This document shows positions 21,749 to 31,764 of a stretch of DNA of 64,000 nucleotides, piece by piece. The position numbers and the translations under genes are program-made. Positions within the stretch are counted from its first letter, which is position 1; the number at the start of each line of letters is the position of its first letter. Origin of the DNA: Symbiodinium natans (lineage: Eukaryota; Sar; Dinophyceae; Suessiales; Symbiodiniaceae); contig CAJNDS010002524.1 in assembly GCA_905221605.1 (NCBI GenBank), positions 991,634-1,055,633 of the forward strand, in the 5' to 3' direction. The notes below the pieces were generated by a model that was not told the origin of the DNA, ran no database searches, and saw only the letters and a program-made list of their open reading frames with translations.

Positions 21749-21840
21749 CTCTGGCTTGACCTACAAACTACACGCGAACCCCGCTCAGGACACCTTTGAC
21801 TGGTGGTCTCGTCACACCGCGGCTTGGCAAAGAGTATGCT

Positions 21841-21902
21841 AAAACCCTAAACCCTAAACCCTAAACCCTAAACCCTAAACCCTAAACCCTAAACCCTAAA
21901 CC
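21841..21902. repeat. CCCTAAA array
   Basis: Eight to nine clean units. Confidence 0.95.
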
Positions 21903-22117
21903 CCCGGGTGGGAAAAGCAACAAAAAGAGAACAAAACCCAAGTTGCGTCAATTGAGGGCGTAATCTGCTTTACGTGGCTGTTCATACACACTCCCTTTTC
22001 TACATGTAAACGTTGGATAGATTTTGTCCGACTGCTGGTCCGAATGATGGGAAGTTTCCTGTCTGGCCAACTTCACCAGAAAGAGTGGCAAACAAAGATA
22101 AAGTACATATCAACATG

Positions 22118-22220
22118 GGGGTTTCCGAAATTTGGGGTACCTCATTGGGGTCCTTATTATGAGGGGATCCTACTATATGGGAGTCTATATTGAGGGTCCT
22201 CTATTTTCATAGACCACCCA
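22118..22220. mobile_element. MITE-like element, family D
   Basis: GGTTTCCGAAATTTGGGGTACC at the left faces a TTTTCATAGACCACCC-type right end. Related copies are at 29206, 30540, 46850 and 53455. The 21750-22870 interval has open stretches at 22340-22490 and 22560-22820 but no exon edges I trust. Confidence 0.6.
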
Positions 22221-22873
22221 TATCCCGAAACCCTGAATCAAACGAACGCCAAGACCTTAACCTCTAAATCCTAAACCCTGAACCCTGCCTTATTCTGAGC
22301 ATGAACCCTAAACCCTAAACCCTATAAACCCTAACATAGCTAGAGCTGCCTGTCCGCCATGCCCCCAAACCTTTTCATTTGAGTGTGCTGAGGGCACACT
22401 GCTGATGATCTGTTGCTTGCAATTCGTTTTGAGGGCAAGGCACATCGCAGAAAAAAGGCTGCAGCTGTGCTCAGAACAAAGCAGGGTTTGGGTTTAGGGT
22501 CTAGGGTTTAGGGTCTAGGGTTTTGGGTTTTGGGCAACGAAGGTACATCGACAAGCACTTAGATATGCCGGCCATCATGGCCACTTACCAGTGCTGCTCT
22601 CAGGCGCATGTGTGTGTGTGCATGCATCCGGACTGCCGACATGTTCAGCGGCCAAGGCCGCACTGTATACCAACCAACTATCTCACGCTGCATCCTCGGA
22701 TGTTTTGGGGGGACTTGGGGTTTGTGCGGTTTCTGTCCGAGCGTGCAATTCAAGGTTTGGGAGGCTTGCGAAGGTGGGCGGTCGAGCCAGATTTATCGTT
22801 TGGCCGCGCTTTGCCGCATAACCCTAAACCCTGCGTTTAAAATCCCTACACCCCACACCTTAAACCCTAAACC

Positions 22874-22912
22874 GGATTATGCCCTCGCCAAGCTAGTCCA
22901 TGAGGGACGACA
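22874..22912 (+). CDS. Short exon-like segment
   Basis: DYALAKLVHEGRQ between two CCCTAAA stretches. Very short, so support is weak. Confidence 0.3.
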
Positions 22913-23157
22913 ACCCTAAACCCCAAAAGCCCTAAACGCTTCGAAACGCAAATCGAGAAGTGTACCGAGTCGAAATCAAGTGTTGAGGCCAATCATTCCA
23001 GGGACCTAGTTATGGGGTCCTTAGGGCTCTAGGAACCTTACTATTGGGTCCTTGGAAGTATAACTGCAGTGATAACAACCTAAACCCTAAACCCTAAACC
23101 CTAAACCCTAGACCCTAGACCCTAGACCCTAAACCCTAAACCCTGAACCTCCAAGTA

Positions 23158-23254
23158 AGGCCAATCAACATGCAGCGGATGGAGCTGGAACCAGATCAGC
23201 CGAAGCTGCACGCCTGGGCCGCCGACCCCAGAGTTGGCCGAGCGTTGATTCAGG
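23158..23254 (+). CDS. Exon, unidentified gene
   Basis: INMQRMELEPDQPKLHAWAA, DPRVGRALIQ. The exon is followed directly by GTTTAGCG and a TTTAGGG array, so the donor would be repeat-derived. Confidence 0.5.
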
Positions 23255-23374
23255 GTTTAGCGCTCCAGGGTTTAGGGTTTAGGGTTTAGGGTTTAGGGTT
23301 TAGGGTTTAGGGTTTAGGGTTTAGGGTTCAAGGTTTAAGGTTTAGGGTTTAGGGTCTAGGGTGGAAGTTCTAAG

Positions 23375-23515
23375 GGTAGTTCATGGGCCCTTAGTATGGT
23401 CCCTTATGTTGGGGGTTCCGATGTATGGGCCCTTGGGTTGTGTGGGGTATGTCAGGGCTATATAAGGGTTTCCCGTTTAAGGGCCCATACTAAGGGACCA
23501 TGCAACTACCCTAAA
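23375..23515. mobile_element. Inverted-repeat element, family H
   Basis: GGGCCCTTAGTATGGTCCCT at the left is mirrored by AGGGCCCATACTAAGGGACC at the right, giving near-perfect arms. Confidence 0.75.
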
Positions 23516-23572
23516 CCCTAAACCCTAACCCTAAACCCTAAACCCTAAACCCTAAACCCTAAACCCTAACAG

Positions 23573-23634
23573 GAGTACCGGGTGAACCACCATCCCATCC
23601 TCAGGTCCCTGGCCGGGGGACTTGGGGACTGTTA
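23573..23634 (+). CDS. Exon-like segment after a CCCTAAA array
   Basis: CCCTAACAG supplies the acceptor, then EYRVNHHPILRSLAGGLGD. The donor may be the GT at 23605. The next 600 bases contain arrays, a TA-rich stretch and one weak exon-like piece (24065-24140). Confidence 0.4.
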
Positions 23635-24244
23635 GGGATCCTAAGTTCCCCCCAAAAAGTAGGCCCAAGGTTTAGGGTTTAGGGTTTAGGGCTTAGGGCT
23701 TAGGGTTTAGGGTTTAGGGTTTAGGGCCGTAGGCCCCCTGTGGACAGCTTTTTTTAAATGCATGTTCCCCTTACTTATCTTATTTGAGTTAAAGAGGGTC
23801 ACATCTGTCTAGGAATCTTTGTCAGATGGTTGTAAGAACCTGGGTCCACCGTTGTGTCGAGGCTTCGTAGGCTGCGCAGGTTAAACTTGCAATCTGGGAT
23901 CTGCTGCTGAAGTTTATCGTATCCTGTATATAGTATTAAAATACACATATGTATATACGTATGTATATATATATAACATATAACCCAAGGGAATAGCAAA
24001 ATCACTATTGATACTAGGGTGTTGCGAGGAGAGTGATATGGGAGAAGAAGCCCATAAGGTTGAAACGCAGATCTTAAGGAAAGAGCTGTGAGCCAGCGCG
24101 AGCCCGAAATCCGAAGCCCTGCAGTGACAGCGCCGAGTAAACCCCAAACCCTAAACCCGAAACCGTAAACCCTAAACTCTAAACCTTAAACCCTAAACCC
24201 TAAACCCTAAACCCTAAACCCTAACCCTTAACCCTAAACTGCAG

Positions 24245-24349
24245 GTGATCGAGGCACAGACAGGTGCTTCTGGTTGCTTCCAAGCTTGCCGCACTCTCGG
24301 ATGGCCACATCTCTGGGACATGGCCCTTTTGAGATTAGGTTTCAGTGTT
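24245..24349 (+). CDS. Exon interrupted by a MITE
   Basis: Acceptor CTGCAG, then VIEAQTGASGCFQACRTLGW, PHLWDMALLRLGFSV, running straight into the family A element at 24350. Confidence 0.45.
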
Positions 24350-24480
24350 TACTTGGAGGTTCATGGGCATTTCTAACCCCAATTGTAAGTCTACTTATAA
24401 CCTACTTAGAGGACTTGGGGGACTTAGGGGGCTTCTTAGTACAATTAAACTGGGGTTACAAGTACCATGAACCTCCAAGT
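24350..24480. mobile_element. Family A MITE
   Basis: TACTTGGAGGTTCATGGGCA and GTACCATGAACCTCCAAGT form the ends, with internal CTACTTATAACCTACTTAGA shared with the copy at 25009. Confidence 0.8.
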
Positions 24481-24519
24481 GGGGCACAGTGGTTTTGGTT
24501 TAGGGTGTATAGGATTTAG

Positions 24520-24575
24520 CCATGTCGGCATGGGCGCCTTGCTTCGACCGCTTCTCCTACGGGATGCAAGTTTGC
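24520..24575 (+). CDS. Short exon-like segment
   Basis: MSAWAPCFDRFSYGMQVCM after GATTTAG. Edges uncertain. Confidence 0.35.
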
Positions 24576-24806
24576 ATGTCTGACCCTAATATAGGGGTCG
24601 GAATAATTACTAATCACTGATCATATTCCCTTATGGCCCCTGTAATATTTGTACGAAACTAACCCCCAAAACCCTACTACAATCATTCAAGCCCCTATAT
24701 AAATATTAGACTCTTCCCAAAGCCTAAGCTTGCCTGCCATTGCGGCTTGTGTGAGAGCCCACGTTCCCGCAGCAGCCCCAGAATCTGATCACTGAGATGC
24801 CCAGCC

Positions 24807-24945
24807 TAAACCCTAAACCCTAAACCCTAAACCCTAAACCCTAAACCTTAAACCCTAAACCCTAAACCCTAAACCCTAAACCCTAAACCCTAAGCCCTAA
24901 GCCCTAAGCCCTAAACCCTAACCCTAAACCCTAAACCCTAAACCC
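24807..24945. repeat. Long CCCTAAA array with CCCTAAG block
   Basis: About 19 units, including four consecutive CCCTAAG variants. Confidence 0.95.
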
Positions 24946-25008
24946 TTGAGGCAAGCACCTGACGGAAGCTGGGCAGCCGCCAGGGCCATCAGATGCAGAG
25001 AGACCACC

Positions 25009-25141
25009 TACTTGGAGGTTCATGGGTACTTATAACCCCGATTGTAACTCTACTTATAACCTACTTAGAGGACTCAGGGGGCTTGGGGGGCAAGTAAGTA
25101 CGGTGAAAATTGGGGGGATAAGTACCCCGAACCTCCAAGTA
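25009..25141. mobile_element. Family A MITE
   Basis: TACTTGGAGGTTCATGGGTA and ACCTCCAAGTA form the ends. Most similar to the copies at 24350 and 43935. Confidence 0.8.
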
Positions 25142-25163
25142 CCATGTCATTCGTTCTTTGCAG

Positions 25164-25226
25164 TGCCATTTCGCTGTTTCGTGCAGCCACTGTGACCAAA
25201 TGCTTAAATGACTTCAACGCAAACAG
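25164..25226 (+). CDS. Exon with consensus sites
   Basis: Acceptor TTTGCAG and donor GTGAAC after AACAG. Reads AISLFRAATVTKCLNDFNAN. It ends about 240 bases before the FEN1 start and probably belongs to a preceding gene. Confidence 0.5.
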
Positions 25227-25467
25227 GTGAACAGCAGACCCGTCCCAGGAAAGCACCACGAATGATGCCAAGTCTTAGCCACAGCTACCGCTCAGAGGTG
25301 TGACGTGAAAAGGTTTAGGCCCTCCAGGGTTTAGGTTTTAGGTTTAGGGTTCAGGGTTTAGGGTTTAGGGTGTAGCGCATGGTGGCAAAGGTCCCGGCCC
25401 ATTGAATCCATGCTCGTCAGACGGGTTCGGGTTTACAATCTGAAACAAGGGCCGCTCGCTCGCGGCC

Positions 25468-26981
25468 ATGGGCATCAAGGGCTTGTTTCCTTATCTCGCC
25501 GAGGCTGCGCCGAAGGCCCACAACACTTCCGAGCTGAAACGCTACACAGGGCAGCGCCTGGCGGTGGATGCATCCGCATGGATGTATCAGTTCTTGACCA
25601 TCGTTCGGACTGGAGCTGCTGCCGAAAACCTCCAAAACAATCAGGGGGCCGCGACTTCACATTTGCAGGGCTTCGTGTTGCGCACTCTGAAGCTCTTGGA
25701 GGCGGGTGTGCATCCAGTCTTCGTCTTCGATGGGAGGCCCCCTGACATGAAGATGGCCGTGAATGCTGCGCGCAGGGAGGTGCGGGAGCAGGCTGCAGAG
25801 GACTATGCCTCGGCGGTCTCTTCGGGTGCCACGGGTGAGCATGTGTACAAGGCCGCGAGCCGAAGTACCAGGGTGACGAGGGAGCATGCCGAGCATGCCA
25901 AGGAGATCTTACGTGCCATGGGCATGCCAGTGGTAGAAGCACCCGGTGACTCGCCCAGTGGTACCCTTTGCCCTCTTTTTGGTTCTGGTTTCCCTTCTAA
26001 AACAACCAACCCAAAAAAAGGGGTGCCCTCATTATCATATGGTTACTGGGCTAGCAAGGTGAGGCCGAAGCTACCTGTGCGCAACTTTGCATTGAGGGTC
26101 AAGTCTATGCGGCCGTGACGGAGGACATGGATGTGCTGACTTTTGGGTCGCCCCGGCAGATCAAGAACCTCTTTGATGTGGAGGGCTCCAGAGCAAGGCA
26201 ACCGAGACCTGCACAAGAAATCAACCTGCCGAAGGTCTTGGAGGGTTTATCTTACACTCAGGAGCAGTTCATTGAGTTTTGCATCCTTTGTGGGTGCGAC
26301 TATCTGCCGCACCTTGCCCGCATGGGCCCCAAAACGGCCGCCCAAATCTTGCAGAGAGAGGGCTCACTTAAGGCGGTGGTGCGTTGCATCCAGGGCGGCC
26401 AGGGACCAAAGGGTTGCAGCATCCCGGAAAAATGGGACTGGAGTTCGGCCAAACAACTCTTTCAGAAAGGTGCCAAGGAGCTTTCAGCTGATGCACTGGA
26501 TGCACTGAAGACTCAGCAAGCGAAGGATCGCGCAAAACTCTGCGACTTCGAGCAGATGCGCCAATTGCTGGTCGAGAAGCATCAGTTTAGCTCATCTCGG
26601 GTGGACACCATGGTGGAGCGCTTGCGCAAAGCGCTTGCCCCCGGTGGTGCTGCCTCCAATCGCCGCATCGAGAGTTTTTTTTCAGCCTCGCCGAAGCGGC
26701 GGCGCACAGCCGAGCGGCCACCGATCCCGGTGGTGTCTGGAGATTCCGGTGATGAGGTGGTGGTGTGTGATGATATCGTGGAGATTCCGGTGGAGGCTGC
26801 TGAGCACGAATCAGAGTGGAACTGCGAGAAGTGCACCTTCTGCAATCACGCAAAGCTGTCTTCCTGTGAGATGTGTCAGCATCCGCGTGGCGCACAGCGA
26901 GCCAAGCCGGGAAGTGGCAAATGGCCTCCTGGCACTGCCACCAAAGTCACTGCCACCAAAGTCATCGACCTCGATGACTAG
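25468..26981 (+). CDS. FEN1: FEN1-type flap endonuclease with C-terminal RanBP2-type zinc finger
   Basis: Two exons, 25468-25945 and 26059-26981, give 466 residues; typical FEN1 is about 380. The start MGIKGL is the invariant FEN1 N-terminus, whose amino group takes part in flap threading. Catalytic acidic residues are present: D34 (LAVDAS), D88 (VFDGRPP), E161 and E163 (GEAEAT, restored only by splicing), D182 and D184 (TEDMD), D240 (GCDYLP). A helix-hairpin-helix region follows at about 245-265. N360-F367 (NRRIESFF) looks like a PCNA-binding PIP box with Asn instead of Gln. A basic PKRRR follows. W413-x-C415-x2-C418-x10-C429-x2-C432 with N422 fits a RanBP2-type zinc finger, which usually binds single-stranded RNA or ubiquitin; this is not a normal part of FEN1. 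Role from the family: cleavage of 5' flaps in Okazaki-fragment maturation and long-patch base excision repair in the nucleus. The zinc-finger role is unknown. Confidence 0.95.
25946..26058 (+). mobile_element. Introner-like element forming the FEN1 intron
   Basis: The intron starts GTGACTCG and ends CTAGCAAG before GTGAGG, so GGTGA is duplicated at both edges. Inside, CTCGCCCAGTGGTACC and GGTTACTGGGCTAGCAAG are inverted ends. One copy of the duplicated GGTGA gives the donor GT and the element's own AAG gives the acceptor. A closely related element lies at 43830-43934 in the DUF488 gene. Confidence 0.75.
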
Positions 26982-27080
26982 CTGACTAGCTTCAGAAGCA
27001 GGAAAACATCGAAAACATCGCCACTTTCACACAAGAAACCCTAAACCCTAAACCAAGGCTGGGGGCGACTGAATTTCCAG

Positions 27081-27269
27081 AGCTGATTTGCCGGCTGTTT
27101 AGGTCGGGGTTGTGGGTCGCGAACCGCCAAAGAGATCCTATTGCCTTCAGCAGACTCCGACCCTTGGGAGGATCCAACGTAACCAAGTATCTCAATAGTG
27201 CCGAGTTTGCTTCCTCGATAATGGAGCGAATGCAGCGAATGGATCAATTGTTTGATCAGTTGCTTCCGG
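27081..27269 (+). CDS. Exon, unidentified gene
   Basis: Acceptor TTTCCAG, then a 62-codon open frame including LWVANRQRDPIAFSRLRPLG, NVTKYLNSAEFASSIMERMQ, MDQLFDQLLP. It is the first exon-like segment after FEN1 (about 100 bases past the stop), so it probably belongs to the next gene. Interrupted by a family C element. Confidence 0.5.
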
Positions 27270-27368
27270 AGGAAAACCTCCAAATAGTACCCTATACTAC
27301 TATTATTGGGTCATTCTTAGGAACCCTTGAGGGGATCTACCTTTTGGATCCTTCCAGGGTCTGGGGGA
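27270..27368. mobile_element. Family C MITE
   Basis: GGATCTACCTTTTGGATCCT and CCAGGGTCTGGG mark the right half. The left half is shorter than in other copies. It has no stop in the frame running through it. Confidence 0.5.
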
Positions 27369-27442
27369 GCCAGAAACTGAAGCAGTTTTGGTGGGGATGT
27401 GGCCCCAAGTCTCCTCATCTAAGATTCAAGAATCTGGCTCAG
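27369..27442 (+). CDS. Exon-like segment after the MITE
   Basis: QKLKQFWWGCGPKSPHLRFK, NLAQ, ending at CTCAG before GTACAT. The frame stays open to 27616 without clear further sense. Confidence 0.4.
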
Positions 27443-27650
27443 GTACATGAACTCCACCATCTGCTTCATCACCAAATCGCCCCCCAAAATGCATACCAGA
27501 CTTACACAAGATGCAGACCTTCAAGCCTTCATGAGCAGAGGGCACACGCTGGCTTCTCACACAGCCTGCCAAATCGGGGTGAGAAGCTGAATGTCATGGC
27601 TTTGGTTCTAATCTAGGTACGCTCTTGGATATGTTATGGGTTTAGGGTTC

Positions 27651-27739
27651 AAGAGGTTCATAGCACCGTTGCGCCGAGGGTTCGGAGGGCCCAAAGGCCC
27701 AGCAATCTGGTGTCGTCCAACTGGCAGACCCCGACGCTG
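27651..27739 (+). CDS. Exon ending on a telomere-unit donor
   Basis: HSTVAPRVRRAQRPSNLVSS, NWQTPTL in phase 0, then GTTTAGGGTTAGGG. The donor GT is part of the array. Confidence 0.45.
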
Positions 27740-27795
27740 GTTTAGGGTTAGGGTTTGGGGTTTAGGGTTTAGGGTTTGTAAGGTTTAAGGGGTAG

Positions 27796-27858
27796 GGCTT
27801 TGCGCACAAGACTTCGAACGATGCACAGAAAGTTGCTGATGATGCGCTGTGAAGTTGC
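27796..27858 (+). CDS. Short exon-like segment
   Basis: ALRTRLRTMHRKLLMMRCEV between two array fragments. Basic, Met-rich. Confidence 0.35.
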
Positions 27859-28030
27859 GCTAAATCCTAAACCCTAAACCCTTACCCCCCTCCCCCCCCC
27901 AAAAGAAAAAAAAACATCAAATAAAATGATGAAGCCTAAGCCCTCATCTTCAACCCTCCAACCGATGCTGGGCTTTAGCGTTTAGGATGTGGGGGCTTTA
28001 GGGTCTAAGGTTTAGGGTTTAGGGCAACAG

Positions 28031-28153
28031 CTGAGGATTCCGATGTCTGCCTATCCGCAGATGACCTGGGAAGGCAACTTCAACATTGAGGACCCGCACG
28101 ACACGGGATTCTCATCTCACACGCAGACCGACCCAGCGTTCATGGTTTTGCAG
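28031..28153 (+). CDS. Exon, unidentified gene
   Basis: Acceptor GCAACAG, 41 codons in phase 0, donor GTGTAG after CAG. Contains MSAYPQMTWEGNFNIEDPHD, TGFSSHTQTDPAFMVLQ. One of the best exon calls here. The gene may end at 30167. Confidence 0.6.
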
Positions 28154-28469
28154 GTGTAGCGCACAAAGGTTTAGAGTTGGGGTTTAGGATTTCGAGTTTC
28201 GAGGTTTAGGGTTTAGAGTTTTGAGGTTTAGGGTTTAGAGTTTTGAGGTTTAGGGTTTAGGGTTTAGGGTTTAGGGCAAGCCTTGAGTTCCTTGCAGACG
28301 GCCACCTAGGGCTTTTCAAGACTTGATGCCCCTTCCCCTGTCGCCCCATCCCCCCTCCTGCGCCCCAGGGTTTGGGGTTTAGGCTTTAGGCTTTAGGATT
28401 TAGGGTTTATAGGGTTTAGGGTTTAGGGTTGGCCCCCGTCCCCCTCCCCTTCCCTGAGGGGCTGGGTAG

Positions 28470-28541
28470 TCCTCTTATCGCCACGGAGCCCAGTACAAGT
28501 CAATTCAGGAAGGCAGCATACATCGCAGGAGGGCTCTGAAG
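28470..28541 (+). CDS. Exon-like segment
   Basis: SYRHGAQYKSIQEGSIHRRR, ALK, then GTTATT. Acceptor GGGTAG. Confidence 0.45.
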
Positions 28542-28706
28542 GTTATTTAATTTAAGTAAGATGAACCTCTTGGCACCCTTGAAAACATGGACCGCAATGC
28601 ATTGCGGAAGGGTTCTTGAGGTGGTTTAAGTCACATCGTGTTATTTCTCAAATTAAGGGTACTAGGGTTTAGGGTTTAGGGTTTAGGGTTGGGAGGGGGG
28701 GAGGGG

Positions 28707-28772
28707 CTTCCTCCAGCTCCTACCACGATCCAGCCTCCAGGGCCGTGCGGCCATGACATGCTTCGGATTCAG
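28707..28772 (+). CDS. Short exon-like segment
   Basis: LPPAPTTIQPPGPCGHDMLR, IQ, before a GGGTTTGG repeat remnant. Confidence 0.3.
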
Positions 28773-29135
28773 GGTTTGGAGGTTCTTGCAAGACGGGTTT
28801 GAGCGGGTTGAGGCAAAAAAGGGTTTAAGGTGTGAGGGGTTGCAAGAAGGGGTTTAGGGTCTAGGATGCGGGTGCTGAGGAATTTTGATGTCGGGACATT
28901 TTGGGGCCAAATCTTCTAAAGGGTTGTTGAGGGCAACCTGCGATTGGCGTAAGAACCCCACCCCTCTAAAAAAGTTTAAGAATATTCGTTCTTCCTGATA
29001 AGGGTAATATAGAGGTCTTTTTCGTTGGGGTGGGTTCTGGAGCAAGTGATAGCTATTCTAGACTCTAGACCCTAAACTCTAAACCCTAAAACCTAAACCC
29101 TAAACCCTAAACCAAAAACCTTTTCATCCCCACAG

Positions 29136-29205
29136 TTGCAAGAACTACAACGGGTTTGTCTCAGATGTTGTGCTTCGACTCCCACGTGGCTTCCAGGTGG
29201 AGGTT
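29136..29205 (+). CDS. Exon, unidentified gene
   Basis: Acceptor TCCCCACAG, then CKNYNGFVSDVVLRLPRGFQ, VEV. The donor may be GTGGAG at 29197; otherwise it runs into the family D element. Confidence 0.5.
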
Positions 29206-29367
29206 GACGAAAATTGGGAACCCCTAAACAAAGACCCCAAATTGTAGGAGTCTCTTGATTTAAGGACCCACATAAGGTAAAAAAGATCCCAAATTGTAGG
29301 ATTCTCTCTTAAAATAAGGACCCAAATAAGGCCCCCCCCCCCCCCCCCACTTTCGGAAACCACCATG
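29206..29367. mobile_element. Family D element with internal duplication
   Basis: CCCAAATTGTAGGATTCTCTCTT resembles CCCCAAATTGTAGGAGTCTCT 60 bases earlier, so the core is duplicated. A poly-C(17) tract ends it at 29332-29348. Confidence 0.6.
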
Positions 29368-29439
29368 TCTACTTTGTTAGGAGGCGGCGAATCCCCGCTT
29401 GCTTGCGTATAGCCCTGGCTGGCTGGGTTGCCCAGTGTT

Positions 29440-29625
29440 TAGGGTTTCAGGTTTAGGGTCTAGGGTTTAGGGTTCAGGGTTTCAGGGTTTCAGGGTTTCA
29501 GGGTTTCAGGGTTTCAGGGTTTCAGGTTTAGGGTTTCGGGTTCACGGTTTCAGGGTTTCAGGGTTTCAGGTTTAGGGCTTAGGGTTGCGGGTTCAGGGTT
29601 TCAGGTTGAGGGTTTAGGGTTTAGG
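29440..29625 (+). repeat. GGGTTTCA variant telomere-like array
   Basis: About ten GGGTTTCA units mixed with TTTAGGG. The variant forms a local block, which suggests local expansion after mutation. Confidence 0.9.
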
Positions 29626-29744
29626 GAGTCCGGAGGCAAAAAAGGGTTTAGGGTTTAGGTATGAGGCGACCTGCTGCTGCAAAAAAAAACAGGTTTGTAT
29701 ACCCCCCCACCCCTCCCCCCCCCAGAAAACAAAAAAAGTACGGA

Positions 29745-29833
29745 TCCTAAACCCTAAACCCTAAACCCTAAACCCTAAATCCTAAACCCTAAACCCTATA
29801 AACCCTAAACCCTAAACCCTAAACCCTAAACCG
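29745..29833. repeat. CCCTAAA array
   Basis: About 12 units with single CCCTAAAT and CCCTATAAA variants. Confidence 0.95.
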
Positions 29834-29873
29834 GGGGTTTGGGACAAGCAAGCAAGCCACAGGGCTATGTGAG

Positions 29874-29959
29874 GCTTTCGGTGGTGGGAATTTGCACCCG
29901 AAGGCATGGGCTCTAGGCTCTACGAACTGCAGCTCCTAGAGCCAAACTACACCAACAGG
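29874..29959 (+). CDS. Exon ending on a telomere-unit donor
   Basis: FRWWEFAPEGMGSRLYELQL, LEPNYTNR, phase 0 at the 3' end, then GTTTAGGG array. It joins in phase to the terminal exon at 30087. The composition is strongly protein-like. Confidence 0.6.
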
Positions 29960-29999
29960 GTTTAGGGTTTAGGGTTTAGGGTTTAGGGTTTGGGGAGCT

Positions 30000-30078
30000 G
30001 AACTTTAAACTTTTTGGGTTTCCTTATTTAGTAGGAATAAAAAAGTTTAACCGATGTTCCCTTTGGTTATTGGAGAAG
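30000..30078. mobile_element. Introner-like element, family E
   Basis: AACTTTAAACTTTTTGGGTT and AAAAAAGTTTAACC form arms, and TTGGTTATTGGAGAAG at the end repeats that of the cupin-gene element. It lies between two in-phase exons. Confidence 0.6.
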
Positions 30079-30086
30079 CAAGACAG

Positions 30087-30167
30087 TTTGCCACAGTGCA
30101 GAATGATGTCAGGTTCGTATTCAGGCCTACCCCCTGGCTAGAGATTCTGGAGAGCTCTCGTTTCTGA
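30087..30167 (+). CDS. Terminal exon, unidentified gene
   Basis: Acceptor AAGACAG, then FATVQNDVRFVFRPTPWLEI, LESSRF and TGA. Phase 0, consistent with the exon ending 29959. The stretch 30170-30890 after it holds a family D element (30540-30655), a poly-G run and no clear gene. Confidence 0.6.
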   Translation, partial: FATVQNDVRFVFRPTPWLEILESSRF

Positions 30168-30898
30168 ACAAGATGGATCGTTGTGAAATCTCTTGGTGCC
30201 AGGAGGTTCTTTTTCAAAGACCCTAAACCCTAAACCTAGTACAAGAGTTATCGGGCTTAACATATCTTGAGGTGTTATATAGTCCGGCCTTAAAAATGTC
30301 TTGAAACCAGGCTTTTGCAAGAGCGACAGTGCCAGGCCGCCCCAAGAGTCTACAGCCGACCACTGTTCTACTACGTGCTTAAGAACCCCCCAAAAAAACC
30401 AAAAACACATCCCTATATTACCCTTATAAAGAAGAAGTTGTTTTTTTTTTGTGGGGGGGGGGCCTAAGCAATTCGTAGTGCGTCTAAGATGTGTCACGAC
30501 GTGGAGGGATCTTGACACAGTCGACCCTGAAACCTGAAATGGGAGCTTCCGAAAATAAGGGACCCCCCCCCCCCCAAATAAAGACCCGCAATTGGTAGGA
30601 TGCCCGTATACTTAAGGACCCCCAGTAAAGGTACCCCTAATTTTGCAAACCAAACCTTGAAAGCTAAACAGCAGGCTTTGTCTGCCTCACTAGGCCCTAA
30701 AACCTTTTTACATAGACACCGGTTGGGGGAGTGGGTGTGCATGCTGATCCAGAGACTTGTTACCACGTCCCAAGCCCATCTTTCACAATAACCATACGAA
30801 TGCTCATCTTACTGGTAGTAAGAAATAAGAAGAATAGCCATAGCAACACTGATCTCTCTGGTTAAAATAAGAAGAATCACCAGCATCATAAAATAGCA

Positions 30899-31006
30899 AT
30901 GAACAATGACGCCGAACCCCAGTTCATGCAGGTGGCCTGCGCTGCCCGATTGGCCGAAGAAGAACGTCATCATAACAGGTTCCGCAGCAAGCACGGGCAC
31001 TCGTAG
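30899..31006 (+). CDS. Small ORF or terminal exon
   Basis: ATG to TAG gives 35 residues: MNNDAEPQFMQVACAARLAE, EERHHNRFRSKHGHS. More likely a terminal exon whose ATG is internal. Function unknown. Confidence 0.4.
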   Translation: MNNDAEPQFMQVACAARLAEEERHHNRFRSKHGHS

Positions 31007-31362
31007 TTAAGGGTTTAGGGTTCAGGGTTCAGGGTTAAGGGTTTCATGTCTTCTGGGTTCAAAAAGGGTTTCATTTCTTCATGCACCGATGAATCTTCGC
31101 GCTCTTTCTGCCTGCGCTGTGTGTCAACAAAGCCCTTGACCCTTGACCCTAAACCCGAGGCCCTTAACCCTAAGCCCTAAACCCTAAACCCTGAACCCCT
31201 TGGGAAGGCAAGATCAGTCACTGGATAAGATACAGGAAGCGCATCTGGGTGTAGGAGTCAGGCTTTAGGGCTGTTTAGGATCCGGATTCAGGTTTAGGGT
31301 CTAGTCTAGGGCGGTTTAGGGTGCAGGGTGTAGGGTTTAGGGTTTAGGATTTAGGGTTTAGG

Positions 31363-31764
31363 GTTGATGATGAGTGTCGGAACATCGCTCAGACTTTGGT
31401 GGCAAATGTGGTGGCAACGACTGAGGCCTCTCTTCAAACCTTACAGAGACGGATTTATGAACTCGAACGAGATGCGGGCCTCTGCGAGCTTGAGCAACCA
31501 GGCTCAGGTGAGGCAAGCCTCCCGATGCAACTTTTCGGTCCAGCTCTGGATGATGCAAGAGAAGAGAAACCTCGTGAATCCTCGGTTCAACCTTTCGGTA
31601 GAGTTCTCGATGATGCAAGCGAAGATGAACCTTGTGAGTCCTCGCAGTGTCTTGATTTGCCTGAAAATGCGGGCATACAAGCTTTAATTGAGCAGCAACG
31701 ATTAAGGCGCTTAGCTATCCGTGACTTACGTCGCATTTCTAGGGTCTTCTCTGCGAAGTTGTAG
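31363..31764 (+). CDS. Terminal exon, acidic protein with internal repeat
   Basis: The frame opens after a TTTAG acceptor inside a TTTAGGG array and runs 133 codons to TAG. ECRNIAQTLVANVVATTEAS, LQTLQRRIYELERDAGL could form a coiled coil. FGPALDDAREEKPRESS and FGRVLDDASEDEPCESS are a tandem repeat of about 23 residues. It ends in a basic LRRISRVFSAKL. An exon-like stretch at 31200-31262 (QDQSLDKIQEAHLGVGV) may precede it. No family recognised. Confidence 0.6.
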   Translation, partial: VDDECRNIAQTLVANVVATTEASLQTLQRRIYELERDAGLCELEQPGSGEASLPMQLFGPALDDAREEKPRESSVQPFGRVLDDASEDEPCESSQCLDLPENAGIQALIEQQRLRRLAIRDLRRISRVFSAKL

